Shown: positions 24,115-37,118 of the stretch, piece after piece
Layout of the letters: each line of letters starts with the position of its first letter
Position numbering within the stretch: position 1 is the first letter of the stretch
Source: Diploscapter coronatus
Lineage: Eukaryota > Nematoda > Chromadorea > Rhabditida > Rhabditidae
NCBI GenBank assembly: GCA_964036155.1
Contig: OZ038422.1
Coordinates: 71,509,201 to 71,573,200, forward strand
DNA: 64,000 bases
Reading direction: 5' to 3'
Position numbers and translations under genes: made by a program
Notes under the pieces: model-generated
What the model was told of the DNA's origin: nothing
The model's database searches: none
What the model saw: the letters and a program-made list of their open reading frames with translations, nothing else

Positions 24115-25838
24115 AGATCACTTCTGAAAAGTGAATTGAAAATAAAAATGAACGGAGAAAGTTCAGCAACGAAAATAAAGCTTCAGACTAGAGCAAATAA
24201 ACAAAAAATATTCTGCGCAATATCGCAGTCAAGTACAGAGAAAGATTTCAACAAACAATGACAAAGCGACTACGATATAGCCACATTTTCTGCAAGTGTG
24301 GCGATTTGCAAGTTGCCAAGAAGTTGAGATAGGAAAAAACAAAATCAAATAAAAATTGCATGAAATGAGAAAAGAAGAAAGGTGAAAAAAGTTTGAAAGT
24401 AATCTAACTGTGCAAATCGTTCTAGTCTGAAGTCTGAATGCTGCAAAGGTAAACAGGAAAAGAGAGCGATGGATGATATGATAAATGATAGAGGTTCAAA
24501 GAAGCAAAAAATGTTGAAATAACGATAAAATAAAAGAGGGAAGAAGATGGCTGACACCAATTGCTTATCAAAATGTCGAGAGCTCTGTGTACAGGCATAT
24601 CGATACTCGCTAACCAATATTTCTAATGCTTGGTGCCAAGGAGTTTTGTATTTTTCTATACTATCTCTGATTTTATCAGCGTCTATGGCATTTTCTACTT
24701 TATCTTTACATGGTGTCTAAATTCTTCATGCCATTGGGAATGCATTGTTCTATCGCGATATTACAGATTTCGGAGTATTTTGCTCTTTTTGGGCAGATTT
24801 TCCGTCGATATTTCGAAATATTCGTACTTATTTCGAACTTGACCTGTTTAATGTTAGATAGTGCGAAAGGTTACTGTTTATTGCATGAGATAGCTTGGTC
24901 TGATGCGTCGAAAATTTAGTCATTTACAAGACTTTGAAAAAATATGGTATTCTGTCTATTATTTCCGAATCGTTCTGGATATTTCTGTTTTCGCACCTTT
25001 CGGATTATTTTGCTCCGTTTTCATTTTCAAAAAAATTAAGAATAATTTCATTTCTAAGGTCCTCAATCTGAAGTTATGGTTTACGAAAAGTTAGGCACGA
25101 TCATTTCCATTCATTTTTGGAAGTTTCAAAAATCATTCTCAAAGATCAATATTTCTTGAAGAAAAATCAGACGAAAAATGATCATTCGAAATCAAAATCA
25201 AATTTCAATGTCGTTTTTTGAGGGACATAATTTATTAAAGTCGTGAGCTAAAATGGTATCACGCCCCTTAAAATTTCTATTCTCCCCCTATTCTCATTCG
25301 AGCACCAATTTTCCGAGCTAAATTTGACCAAAATTATCGAAAAAAATTTGTTCAATGGCATTTACATGCTTGTAACTGCGCTCATTTAGAGATAACGATT
25401 GTTTAAAAATTGATTATTCGTCAGTTAGTCATGAATTTGCCTACGTAATGTCTCAAAAAAGTCGATGAGTCGGTACACGGTTTTTATCATCTTTAGTCAA
25501 CAATCATTCCCTATTTTCGCGGCTTTGCATTCCTAATCTGTCCATTTTTCTATTGAATGAATCTTTTCTGTCTCGTATCCATTCCTTACTCGCTTACAAT
25601 GGGCGTTACACGTTTTTGGACATCATAAACTCAATTTTATGCGCATACTTCTAAAATTTAGTGATTCTTCACGAATCTATCAATAATTTCACTTCCCTTG
25701 GGGTCAAAATCTTCAAACGCATTTTAATACTTTTCAAAGTCCCAATGAATGATAATTTTTCATTAAAATTTCACCATTTTTCGTGATTATATTCATTCCC
25801 CTCAAAAATTTAGAAATGAAGCTATTTTTAATCTTTAG
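24115..25838. other. 1.7-kb divergent intergenic region
   Basis: Upstream of both PEX6 (-) and the cytochrome b561 gene (+). Mostly AT-rich with a purine-rich stretch on + (24340-24560). One small frame, 24547-24720 (+), would encode 57 residues with a Cys-containing head (CLSKCRELC) and a hydrophobic helix (LYFSILSLILSASM), but there is no splice or start support, so I do not call it a gene. Confidence 0.4.
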
Positions 25839-27433
25839 ATGGTAACAACGCAGTCTGATGAATCGAGTTCCACACCGCTAATTAGAGAGTCAAAATGGAA
25901 GATAGTATATTTTGACACGTTACTGACTTTCACACAACTTTGCGGACTTTCTATGATATGTCTATCAGGTGAAATGATTCCACGTATTTTTTTTGTATGC
26001 ATCACCATTATCTTTCATCACACATTCCCTAATTCTTGATACGACTTTAGTAAAAAGTCGACAATTACTTTTAGGATATTATTTCAATACCGTCAAATCT
26101 GGTCTCCAATGGCCTTCGAAAGGCGATGAGATGAGTTGGGGAGCGGCGGATTACTTTCACGGATTTTTCATGTCGATCGGCTTGGTATTCTTTCAAGGGG
26201 AAGGTCAATTTTATGCAGATCTTTCAAAACATCATCAATATTTCAGCGCTTCTATCATATCGATTGCATCGTTATGATCAGAAACTTATCTCTAAATTCA
26301 TTCACTTCGCCTTCCACGCAATGGCTATTGGGTTTTTCATCACTGCACTCGTTTGCATACTCTTGGCTAAGAATTTGAGGGTAAGTATAAAATTTACAGA
26401 AACTCATTGACTTGCAAACATTTTGAGAGGATAATTTCCATTTCATTTCCAAAACCTAAAAATACTTCGGCATAAATCTGATAGGTTCTGAATAAATGCG
26501 ATGATTTGGAAGAAATTGTAACCTAAAATAGCTAAAAGCGATCTAAACGAAGTCGTAACTCGGGAGAAAAATAAAAATCGAAATTGGCTTCAATCCCAAA
26601 CAACATCAGTTCCTGTCTTAAAATTCGAAATGTCGTCCGTACTTGCGTGGAATGATAAAATATTTTGGATTATTTTAGACAGAAGACCATTTCACCACGT
26701 TTCATAGCTGGCTTGGGTTGGCTGTTATGTTCATCTATGTAGTTCAGGCAAGCCATTCTTCTCAAAGATACAATCCCATCGAAAATTTTAGTTCATGTTC
26801 GGATTTATCAATTTCTATTTCCCCGGAGCCCCGGTGAAAGTGCGCGCTACATTTATGCCATACCACAGAATCGTGGGAGGACTGTCATTCGTGGGTTGCT
26901 CGATACAAGTCATCATTGGACATACGCAACTAGCCGCTTGGGATGGAGGGTGAAATAATTTGTTATTTTACAGTTATGGCAAATTTTAAAACTCGAAAAA
27001 AAGAATAATATTTTTTGCGAAAAGGTTTTCTTGAAACATTGTTTTTTATTAGGTGTTAATGTTCACAACTTTCCAAGTTTAGAAAATGGTGATCCCAGAC
27101 TCAAATACTTAAAAGTTGTTAGTCAGGCGAGTTTTGAGTTTAAGGCCGAAATCAGAAGGCTCGATTTACGCTAACATTTGAAATATTTTGCATAATCACC
27201 GAAAAAGAGTCGGTGAAGTTTTAGCTTCGCAGAGAATTCACTCTCGAAGGAGTAATATCCTCTAAAAGTTCTTTTCTTTCAGAAGTTGCTTCTACTCATT
27301 AAGTTGCGAAAACGGCATCGAATTTGTCTACATTTTCTTAATGATATCCCTGGTCCTCTACGTAATTGGTGTTATGTGCTGCATTATTCCGCCCAAATGG
27401 CGGCGACAAAAGACACCTGATGAAGAAAAATGA
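25839..27433 (+). CDS. Cytochrome b561 family transmembrane ferric/ascorbate reductase
   Basis: Six-helix di-heme protein that passes electrons from ascorbate across a membrane. Exons: 25839-25968, 26075-about 26202, about 26246-26379, about 26679-26748, about 26792-26950, about 27283-27433; phases join. After an N-terminal helix (FDTLLTFTQLCGLSMICLSG) come the hallmark stretches HGFFMSIGLVFFQGE, LISKFIHFAFHAMAIGFF, TEDHFTTFHSWLGLAVMF, YHRIVGGLSFVGCSIQVIIG ending GHTQLAAWDG, and a last helix VYIFLMISLVLYVIG. His residues fall where the two b hemes are ligated in the family. The C-terminal tail is short and charged (RRQKTPDEEK). About 230 residues, normal for the family. Subcellular site (plasma membrane, vesicle or lysosome) cannot be told. 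Confidence 0.92.
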
Positions 27434-27570
27434 GATCGATTCCGACTATTTTAATTTTTCTTGACTTCTCAATGAGAAAAATTCGCGACATATTGTGAAG
27501 GAGTAGAATAGCGCATCTTTATTAAAAACTAATAAGCGGCTGAATGTATTTTATTACGAGAGGGTGGTCT

Positions 27571-27615
27571 TTATCCACCAAACTATCGTTATCCATCGGA
27601 AAGTTTGGTGAATAA
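27571..27615. repeat. Hairpin downstream of cytochrome b561 gene
   Basis: TTATCCACCAAACT at 27571-27584 pairs with AGTTTGGTGAATAA at 27602-27615 (14 bp, one G-T pair) around a 17-base loop. It is 138 bp after the b561 stop, so it may fall in the 3' UTR. Confidence 0.65.
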
Positions 27616-27823
27616 CGATGTGATCCTTTCTAAATAGTGCGTTCCGTCATTTACAAATTGTCCTATTTAATTCATAGTCTCTACAAATTTTTCACTTCGC
27701 GAAAAGTCGATGTCGTACGAAAATCCTGCATTTTTGTTATTTATTCCCTATCAAATTGTTGAAAGCTGTTTCAAATTCACTAAAATGTTAGAGTTTGTGT
27801 CATTTTGGTGATAGTAAAATTTA

Positions 27824-28299
27824 TTAGGAATCCAACTTAAAAAAAAAAAAACTAATATGAAATTTTGACTTACTTCTACTTGGTCATTCGACATTCTTAC
27901 TACTTCCTCGTTTGCTTTGATTTTCTTTGAATCTCCCACTTGATTTTCTGACAAACTCCACAACTGCCTCTCAACTATCCTTGATCGAATATTTTTCTTG
28001 TAACCCCCAACTTTAACTGTATATTCTGAAAATCGAAAGTAAATCATCTATCATTTTTTATGAAAAATTGAAAATAAATCTTTTGGATCACAACACCATC
28101 ATGCAATGATCATAAACTTCAGGACAAACATTTATTCATAAAGTTGGATTTTTAACCGAATTATGTAAGTTAAACTCGCAATATTCATGACAGAATTACC
28201 TATGAAAGTTGATGAACTAGCACCGAGTAAAATTTTTATAGAATTTTTGGCATTATGACTAAAAGCACCGTGAGAATGGAACAAGTGTGAAGTAGCATG
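27824..28299 (-). CDS. Possible small gene downstream of the BMP gene
   Basis: Two minus-strand exons with good splice borders and matching phase. Exon A is 28200-28299, preceded by AAATTCAG and followed by GTAATT; it reads HATSHLFHSHGAFSH and on to ASSSTFI. Exon B is 27874-28025, preceded by GATTTTCAG and followed by GTAAGT; it reads EYTVKVGGYKKNIRSRIVER to NDQVE. Exon A ends in phase 1, which completes the first codon of exon B. A short last exon (27824-27835, ending in stop) after a T-run plus AAG is weaker; AATAAA follows. No start exon was found. Product unknown; Lys/Arg-rich. It lies 180 bp after the BMP stop on the same strand, so a downstream operon gene is conceivable. This rests on splice logic only. 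Confidence 0.35.
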
Positions 28300-28482
28300 C
28301 TGAATTTTGATAAACTAAGCAAGAGCATGAAATAACCGTATGGCTATAAGGAGATTCATGGCTAAATGGGACGATCAAATGAGAATGTTTGTAAAGGACT
28401 CATGTTATGGCTGTTTCTGAAAGTCATGGATAAATGGAACTCTATGAGTAAAAAACTAAAACTTTTCTACAGAAGACTAAAA

Positions 28483-30061
28483 CTAATGGCATCCACAATT
28501 GAGGACAATCATATCCTTGTACCGCTTCATGACCACGTTCCTGTTATTGTCCGTGAACAGAATCTTCATCGAGCCCAACTCTCGAGGAGCACATTTTGCA
28601 GCTTCCGTTTGGTTCGGTCGAACTGTGTGAATCTGAAGGAGCAACGAAGTTGACTAGGGAAAAATCTCGATCTTACTAAAGTCTGAACAATCGCATGACT
28701 GGTCGCGTTCATTTTGTCGTGAGGAGGGAACGAGCAAGCACCAGTGCAGAAATAAGCAGCGTAGCCTTCTGGAGCGATGACCCATTCCTGAAATCACTAA
28801 ATTTATCGTCATGTTTTGCGAATTAGTTTGGTTTCTTGTAAACATGATCCATTTGTACATATATTTCATCCACTTCTTGTAACTGGGTTAGATTAGAGTA
28901 GAGCCGAATAAGTTAAAAATTCGGGAAAAAACCAATCGATGAGCTGATTAATTAGAAACAACTACTGTCTATCCAATACATACACTATTCCTATACCAGA
29001 AGCCTTGATGATGATATCATAAATGAAGTTTAACGAATCCATGTCGACTACCTTCCATTTGAGAGCAGCAAAATCGACGTAAAGTCCTTGTTTGTGGCAT
29101 TCTGTGTTCGGATGCATTGCTTGCGTGAATGGGTCCTGTTTGATTGGTTCAACTTGTCGTTTAACTCTTCGTCTTTCATGTCGAGGAAGTGGAACGGAAT
29201 TCTTGTCTCGGAATGCAGCGACGATAAATGAATCCAGACTCAAGGAAGATAGCGGCTGGTCGATCGCTGAAAGATCAGGTTCAAAGGTATTTTCATCTTG
29301 CAATGATACTTTCGAATTTAATTCCCAGAGTTGGTTGAACGAATCGCTTTATCCATCTACTCAACAGTTCTGTAACGTTGAAGCTTGCGGGATTCTGGCT
29401 GGTCAAAGTAGCCGTTGAACCAAATAAGGAAGAAGCTAGTTTGGGACTTTCGCTGAAATCTCGAAGTGATTTATAGAATAAATTCTGAAGCGATACCTTG
29501 CACCGACCAGTTTTACTCGAATTAGTTGAGAAGTCTGAGCGTAGACGATCAGTTGAGCACCCAACAGAATTTCCTTATCGCTGACGAAGTCGTCGAGCGA
29601 AAATGTCAACTCAGCAGTGTTCGAGATGTATTTCACGTTGTAAGGAGTTGAAGATACTATCCGATCAGCTTGATACCAGAAATCGGCGTCAAGAGTGTCG
29701 CTGAAAAAGGTTTGGTTTTTAGTATTTCCGAATTGATCAGCCTAACCTATCCTGTTCAATCTGCTCATATAGACTACTCATGTAATTCGAGGCCCGTTCA
29801 CTCCGCTTCTTCCTCGACGCCTTCTCGGTCGGTTTCGCGTCGAAGTTCAAATGCAGCAACTCCATAATTGGACTCGTAATTTGTTCGGCCGTGTTTGGGT
29901 CACTGAATTCTGCCATTTGTCGCAAACTTTAACAAACTTTCCAACCTCGAGATTTGCTCTGCGAAAGTTTGGCCATTCTTGTCCTCGATGAAATAGATGC
30001 CCTTTCCTTCGTTTATTGCTATCAGAAGATAGCAAATCGGCAGCGTCAAAACCAACTGCAT
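28483..30061 (-). CDS. BMP-type TGF-beta family ligand precursor
   Basis: Secreted growth factor. Signal peptide at the start ([15 protein letters not shown]), then a prodomain (exons to about 29270; a FESIIAR-type segment near 29310) and a basic cleavage site HERRRVKR before QVEPIKQ. The mature domain resembles the BMP5-8 group: [74 protein letters not shown], and the end MIVLNCGCH. The usual CCAP motif is KCAP here, so the Cys that normally makes the inter-chain disulfide is missing and six knot Cys remain. NAT and NQT are possible N-glycosylation sites. In nematodes such ligands (dbl-1, tig-2) control body size or patterning; I cannot assign which. The start is 270 bp from the divergent ADCK1 gene. 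Confidence 0.92.
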
Positions 30062-30331
30062 TTCTTACCGAATTTCAAGCCATTGTCCTGAAAATTTTAG
30101 AAATTTTATGGATAAAGTGGAGCAAAAAATAAATGGGTTCGCGAATCGATGTAATTCGACACTGCTTTTATGAATTTGCAGGGGCGTTTATGGATGAAAC
30201 GAGTCTCGCTGTCTCGTGCAGCTGGGATCTATTTATCAAAAAAGAAAATAAATAGCCCGCGGATTACGCGTACTTAACTCTTTATTATTTTTTCTTCGTA
30301 CTGTGATTTTTATTCAATTTTCAGTGATGCA
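30062..30331. promoter_or_regulatory. Shared divergent promoter, BMP ligand and ADCK1-like genes
   Basis: 270 bp between start codons on opposite strands. ATTTTCAG at 30317-30324 lies just before the ADCK1 ATG and is a likely trans-splice acceptor. No TATA box I would defend. Confidence 0.5.
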
Positions 30332-33300
30332 ATGGAATATTGGTTGCGAAAACGAGCTTTCATGTTGCGAAGGGCTGGTGGTCTTGTGAGTGTTCGCATT
30401 TTATTGTCGAAATTTAAAATGTAGAAATGATGCACTTCAAATGGAAGACAAGCTCTGTAAAACTAGTTGATTGTTTTAGAAAATCGCGGCGGGTCTAATA
30501 ACGGCAGGCAGTGCAGTGGCGATCTATCGATCCATCGATGAGTGGGAAGACGTTCGCGAAGTCGGCATCGTTAGGTTCGGACGAGCTGTGGTTACTGTAA
30601 GTCGAGTTCTTTTATGTGCGAAAATAAAATTTTTTCGGTAATTTATAAAAGTAGTGACTTTAAGCAGAATAGTCTATGAAAGTGATCCTCTTATCAATAC
30701 CATTTCGCCAAGGGTGGCTACGTGGTTACATTTACAAATTTTCGCTTTTTTCTGCTTTTGAAAGCATTTTCAGGAATGATTCTATGCGAAAAAGAGGTGT
30801 TTCTGATAAATAGCGAAATAGATGATGCAAATCATTTTGCAGGTAGCAAAAATCGTAGCGGATTACAAGTACCATCTGTACGGTCTGTATTATCCCTCGG
30901 AAGCCTACGACTCAGCCATAAAGCAGTGTCATTCGAGGAGTGCGGAGAGGCTGCTCGAACTCGCCAAGGCGAATGGAGGAGTGTTTATCAAGGTTTTAGT
31001 TTCACCGTCATTACTTCAGAAAATTAGTAATAAGGAAGAAAGGTTAACAGAACGAAAAATTTCAATTTAACGAACGGATCTGAGCCAAAATTTGCGTCTA
31101 TTTTAAAGATATTTTTTCGAACTAGTTTTCCATAAACAAGCTCCGGCAAAATTCGTTCCCCTGGTAAAGAATATCGCTTTCAGGTCGGCCAACATCTGGC
31201 AGCGATGGAGTATCTCATTCCGCAGGAATACACCCAGACTTTGTCTGTGCTGACGAGTCGAGCTCCTCAGAAACCCTACGAGGAAATCCAGAATGTCATC
31301 GAAACGGATCTCGGGAAACCGGTTGAAATTTTATTTATTTTCAATTTTATCGTTTTTTCTAGATCAAAGAAACATTCTCGGAATTCAGCGAAGCACCAAT
31401 CGGAGCTGCAAGTCTAGCGCAGGTGCATCTCGCTAAAATCCGGGTAATTTTACGGTTGAAATTTTTTCCGTAAAATTTTGATTTCTCAGGGTTCAAACGA
31501 GCTTGTCGCAGTGAAGGTTCAACATCGACGGGTCTACAAAAACTCCAAGACAGACATGCATACTATGGAGGTCTGTTAGATTCTAAAATTTGAGAAGACA
31601 AAACTCTGATATTCCGATGCTTTAATCAAACAAATTTCATTTTTATTTCGAATGTTCAAAATCTCCTTTTCAAAACATTTTTCTATCATTTTTTAAAAAT
31701 ACTTTTAGGTACTAGCAATTATCGCTGCGAAGCTGTTCCCCGAGTTCCGTCTGATGTGGCTCGTGGACGAAACCAAAAGGAATCTGCCGAAAGAGCTCGA
31801 CTTTCTGAACGAAGCCGAAAACGCGAAGAAGGTCGCTCAGCAACTCAAACATCTCAGGTTCCTCAAGGTTGCTTGTACTTATTTTCAAGAAAGAAAGAAA
31901 GGAGTAGTTTCAGATTCCTCGAATCTACGATGACCTGACAACGAAACGAGTGCTGACGATGGAATATTGCCCTGGCGCGCAGATCGATGATGCTCAGTAC
32001 ATGAGGGACAACAAAATTGACACGCATGATGTGAGATTTTTTCCAATTTTTTTTTTTTTAAGTTTATGATTTTTCTATTAATTTTTTTCTTGAAACTCGC
32101 TCGAAAAACGACCAAACTTTCATTTATTTTGATCAAGTTTTCTTTTATCGTTTCACTTTGAGAAGACACTAACAACACAGAAATGTAGAAGTTTGAATTT
32201 TTAAAAATCAGGTATGCCGAAAAATCGCTCGAATGATATCAGAGATGATATTCCTGAAAGGCTACCTGCACGCGGACCCACATCCTGGTAACGTGCTCGT
32301 CAACAAACAGAACAATGGGCAAATCGACATCATTCTCCTCGATCATGGTCTCTATTTGGTGAGTGTTTCAGTAGTGGTTGAGTTGAAGATAAATATTAAT
32401 CTCGTTTTCTAATTCATTGATAAAAATATTCACTAATCAGGAAAGATTAGAAATTAAAAACTTGTAAAGTCGGAATCGGAATTTAAAACCACCCTTATAT
32501 CCCCCAACGTTTAAAAGATTCGCCAAGTTTTTCGGCTAGAAATTTAAATAAAAATGATGCTGGGTTTCTGATGAGTTCTGGAATGGATTCAAATATCACT
32601 TCGACAATGCATGCACACAATTGGCTTGAAAGTTGAATAGGGAACATTTTATTACTCAAAGTCTTTCATGATCACCTCAAAAATACTCAAAAGTATCGAC
32701 TAACTTCACTTTTCTTTCAATCAGAATTCATTTTTCCAGACAATGGACGAAAAATTCCAACGCCTCTATTCGGAGTTGTGGCTGGCTCTGCTCAAACCGG
32801 ATCTGGACAAAATAAAGGTTGGCTTTTCATGATACCTTGATACAACTGTAAAAATGAAATAATTTCATATCTCTGCTGATATACCAAAATATTTTCCTCG
32901 TTATTTTTCATGCATACTTGCAAATATTGGAGTTAACATCTTTCCAGACGAAAAATTGATCAGAAGTCAACATGATAAAAATGTCTACTTTTTCATTTAG
33001 TCTTTGATATTGTAGAGATTATGCAAATGAACAGACAGACTACCGTTATTTTAAACGCACGAAAAGTCGTTCTTTCCCCGAAACTCAATCTCGAATTTTT
33101 CAATTCTATTACATTCAAGTAGGATTAATAATCTCAGCTATTTTTTGCAAATATTCTAGAAAGTGATTATCTAATAATTTCATTCTTTCAGATGGTGGCG
33201 AACGAAATGGGTGTGGGCGATTTGTATGGTCTGTTCGCTTGCATCGTCACGAGAAGATCTTGGAAATCTGTCACCCAGGGCATAGATAAGAGCAAAATGG

Positions 33301-34136
33301 ATAGCAGTGAGGTAAATATTTTCTTCTTGATTGTGTTTTCAAATTTTTAAAATTATTTTTTGAAGCCTTGAATTGAAAACTATTTTGCTGCCCTCAAAAT
33401 TCTATTTATAAGCTTTCTTCAAACCAACTTCGTTTCACGCCTTTAATTTCTATCTTCTATTTTGCATAAATTAGTTGGTTTTTCTTGTAAATTCAATAAA
33501 CCGTCATTTTTCAGCGCCAAGAACTGCGCAACTATGCAGCTTCTTTGATCCCTCAAATCTCAGAAGTTCTGCATAGAGTTCCCAGGGAAATGCTGCTCAT
33601 TCTGAAGACCAACGACCTGATGCGGAACATCGAACACAAACTCGCCTCATATCGAAATGACACCCTCATTGAGGTATTATTATTTTATTTATGATTTTTT
33701 GGAAAAAATTAGATTGCATATTTTATTATCGCTGTGAGTAAGATTGAGTGAAATTTCCCCCGATTAAAGATAATTCTGATCGATTTTTTTTCTAAATTTT
33801 ATGTTCAAAACTTCAATTTTCTATATTTGTTTAAAAAATTATAGATTGAAAAACCCCCATTTAGGTTAACTTTGTATTTTTATTAAAAATTTAAGGAATG
33901 TCGTTTTTCAGATGTCCCGTTGCGTGATCCGTGCGCACTACACGTACGCGATTTCGCACTCTTCCAGCCACCTCTCTGCTCTGTCGAATCGATGCGCCAT
34001 GTGGTGGGCCCTGTTCAAATTAAGGCTGTACGAACTGGCCCTGATTGCGATGGACAAGTGGCCGATCAGAAGAAACAGGATTAGTCCAATTGAGAGACCC
34101 CTCGCTGACAATGTCAACCGTGCTGCCATTTTCTAG
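30332..34136 (+). CDS. AarF/ABC1 domain-containing atypical kinase, ADCK1-like
   Basis: Member of the UbiB/ABC1/COQ8 protein-kinase-like family; ADCK1 is mitochondrial in animals. Start at 30332 (MEYWLRKRAFMLRRAG) is a basic, amphipathic presequence-like stretch followed by a hydrophobic segment (IAAGLITAGSAVAIY). Motifs in order: KVGQ within GGVFIKVGQHLAA (family KxGQ), EAPIGAASLAQVHLAK (the Ala-rich loop replacing the Gly-rich loop), VAVKVQH (Lys), ELDFLNEAENAKK, YLHADPHPGNVLV (catalytic loop), and LLDHGLYL (metal-binding Asp). The last exon, 33912-34136, is Arg-rich. About ten exons. About 530 residues. Compared with ADCK2/5 and COQ8 the sequence after KVGQ fits ADCK1 best; this is from memory of the families. 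Confidence 0.9.
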
Positions 34137-35217
34137 AGGAAGATCATTTTTGACAAAGTAGATTCGAGATGCATTTCAAATAATATATTATTGGACGATA
34201 ATTTTTTTGTAATTTTGCAGTTAGGTACAAGGAAAGAATGACTAATTATCGTTCAATTTAAAGAAAGTGAAACAACTGACAATATTTTTCTCTATAAAAG
34301 TTCTCCAAAAATAATTTCCAACTTTCCTACCATACGATAGGCAGAAATCAATAAGATTAACGAACAGCAAGGTTCAATCTGCAGGTGCATTCAATGCTAG
34401 TTGTTCTAGATTTATATATTGAATGAGATCAATTCAACGAATTATTCGTATCGTCACAACTAAAAAATTAGAAAGAATTGAATTCATTTGAAATATTCAA
34501 TAATTTTAATTTCAAAATTCTATAAAATAACCTCCGTTCATCCATTATTGCCTTGTAAACTTTCCCTTAAAGTTCATTTTATTATCAAATTTGCTCAACA
34601 TGAAATAGAATTCAGGTCAAATATCTACGTGAAATTCTATCAAAATTTAGGGTATTTTAGGAGGTTGATCAATTTCGAATATTTTTCGTTACACACTTAT
34701 CAACAGCCCTGATTTTTTCTCAAACATTAACATTAAAATTTTTAGGCGACGGGTCAGACCTCGATTGCAGATTTTTCTAAATGAAATATTGCAATTGTGA
34801 GATTGAAACCGAGTTTTTTTTTTTTTTTTTTTTTAAATTTTTCATTTAAAAGCCTTAAAGTTGTGCCCATCGATAGTCAAATTTAGTGCCTTTTTCATTT
34901 AGAAATTATAGATTAGTTGAACAAATTAGGATTTTTCGATAGAATATTTATGAAATAAAATATTTATATTCATTGTTTATGTTAGATTTAATCTTACGAC
35001 GTTATTCATTAGCATAATATCTTCAGCTCTTCATTTGCTATTCAAGATTTTCAGATCATATAATAAGTTCTTAGAATTAAAAACAAATTCTCATATTTTT
35101 CAAATTATTCCTAGTCGGAGATTATGAGAATATCATGAAGTTAGAGAATCAAACTCGAAAACTCCGAGGACTTTTAAAATTAACTAATATTCAGAATTTA
35201 GTTGCTTATTTTCAGTG
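34137..35217. other. Intergenic region, very AT-rich
   Basis: Contains an 18-T run near 34817-34834. I see no gene; a 74-codon frame at 34488-34712 is low-complexity. TTTTCAG at 35209-35215 immediately precedes the F-box ATG. Confidence 0.5.
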
Positions 35218-37118
35218 ATGCTTCTTGATCATTTTCCTTATGAGATCGTCGAGGAGATTTTTCTTTATCTACCCCCATCCGACAGAATCAGCACAGTCAA
35301 AGTGAATCGATGGCTAAACTCAATCGGTCGTTCCAAGCGACTGGCCGTCAGACACACGTTGGATGGCACAATCGCCTCCATGTGGCTCACTTTGAAAACT
35401 AACACGTTCTTCATTGAACGAACCAACGTCGAAAATGATCACTCCCCGGTATCTTTTCATCATTTTACGACGAATAATCCGTTTTGTATGAACTTCATGA
35501 TAAACTAGTCATATGTAGGCAATTCTAAATCGAAAAATAATCACCGAGATTCGCTATTTTTGCTGATCATTGGCATTATTCTGAGAAAATTAGATTTAAA
35601 TTAAAATCTAATCAAGTGGATAATTTAGCGCGATATTCACACTGTCAAATTGCATTACTCTCGATACGCACCAACGATGCAAAGTCCTGAGGACGAGGAA
35701 AACTACGATATAAAAAATATCACGATATTCTTTGAAACGAGATGTTGTCCCACACATTACGAAGCGGATACTGGATTGGATAGTGAATTATGGAAATTCC
35801 CTGCTAAATTCATTACCAAATACTTCTACACAAGCAATCATAATGGTGCGATAGTTTATTCAGAATTAATTGATTTGAACCCGAGATGGATGAAATGTGG
35901 TTTTAATTTATAAATGTTACACAAGATCAAATATGTTTGTATTTCCATCTTCATCCATCCCTTCTAAATTAAAAGTAGAAATTTAGCGATATCGTTGTTA
36001 TCTTTCAGATGTCTATCATTTCAAATTCCCCACTTTGGAGTTCATGTCTGAATCCATCAACATTTATCTGCATTATTTTTCTAACATCTTTTCGAGCATC
36101 GATTTCTTTGAATTGGTATTGTTCCAGTTTTTCAAGACAATGAGTTTGAAATTCAAATTCAGGTAATTCATGATTCTATGATAATTTGGGGACGATTGGG
36201 AATGTTCTTCGAAAACTACGAAACTTTACTGAAGAAGCCTGTTATTTATTTCTACAACGTCGCTTTTAATTTTTCCAAATTTTACCGGTCAAAGTTGTTT
36301 GAACGAGGTAAAATATGTATTGATACTCGAATTATAAATCTAAGCAATTCGCAAATTACAAGATTTCAAATAACATGACTTATTTTTCATTACCCACATC
36401 TGCTCCACCTATTTGACAATCTCTAAGTCTTCTTATATTACGTCATGTTGTTGAAAAGTCTTGCCATTTTTGAACTGTTAATCTAATATCCCCATATGCA
36501 TTTTAGGCATTGAATCGGTTGAATACCAAAACGTTCAAGAGATATTTGAATTTCATGAAGACTATGATAAAACTAGCAAGTTTTATGAGGTATACTGTAA
36601 TTAACGATGTTATTTTTAATGCAAATAATTCTAGGCTCTTTCTTACAACATAATGGGTGAAACCATAGCTCAACTAAACGATGAGAGATTGCTATTGTTC
36701 AAAAATTACCATAAGCTCGAAATAAACTGCAGTTCTGAAATTACAACTAATGGATTAGCGAAATTAGTCCAGGTATTCAAGAAAAATGGCGTAAAAATAT
36801 AAAAGACCACCCTGTAATTCCCACTCTGATAATTATTAATTTTTGTAGAAAATCTACAAAAATCGTCAGAAACGTCTGGTCAATATCCGAATTCGCTTTA
36901 ACATGAGACGATGCGAATTAGCTACGGGATCTCTGGAGAAGCTTTATGTCGAAACTCTATGCGAAACTTTATCACTCATTCCCAAATCAAGTTGGGAGTG
37001 CCAGTATGACGATATTGCATTCCAACATGTTTGGGACAAAGTTAGCGTAACCAACAAATTCGATCAAAAATACCATCTATTCACTGCTGAGGGCAACTTT
37101 ATTTTGAAATCGCAGTAA
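35218..37118 (+). CDS. F-box protein
   Basis: F-box proteins recruit targets to SCF ubiquitin ligases through SKP1. The N-terminus holds the F-box: FPYEIVEEIFLYLPPSDRIS then TVKVNRWLNSIG (residues about 6-40). About seven exons follow; the phases I checked join (35218 exon to 35632, to 36009, then a 48-base intron at about 36116-36163, then 36508, 36633 and 36849). The rest is not a recognisable repeat domain: it has HYSRYAPTMQSPEDEENYD, KFPTLEFMSESINIYLHYF, and a C-terminal region (IRIRFNMRRCELATGSLEKL) to QSQ-like end at 37118. About 410 residues. Nematode genomes carry hundreds of such fast-evolving F-box genes. The start is 3 bases after TTTCAG. AATAAA at 37168-37173. Confidence 0.78.

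Noticed and set aside
24345..24617. Minus-strand 90-codon Phe/Leu-rich frame
   Set aside because: It mirrors a purine-rich plus strand; the hydrophobic look is compositional.
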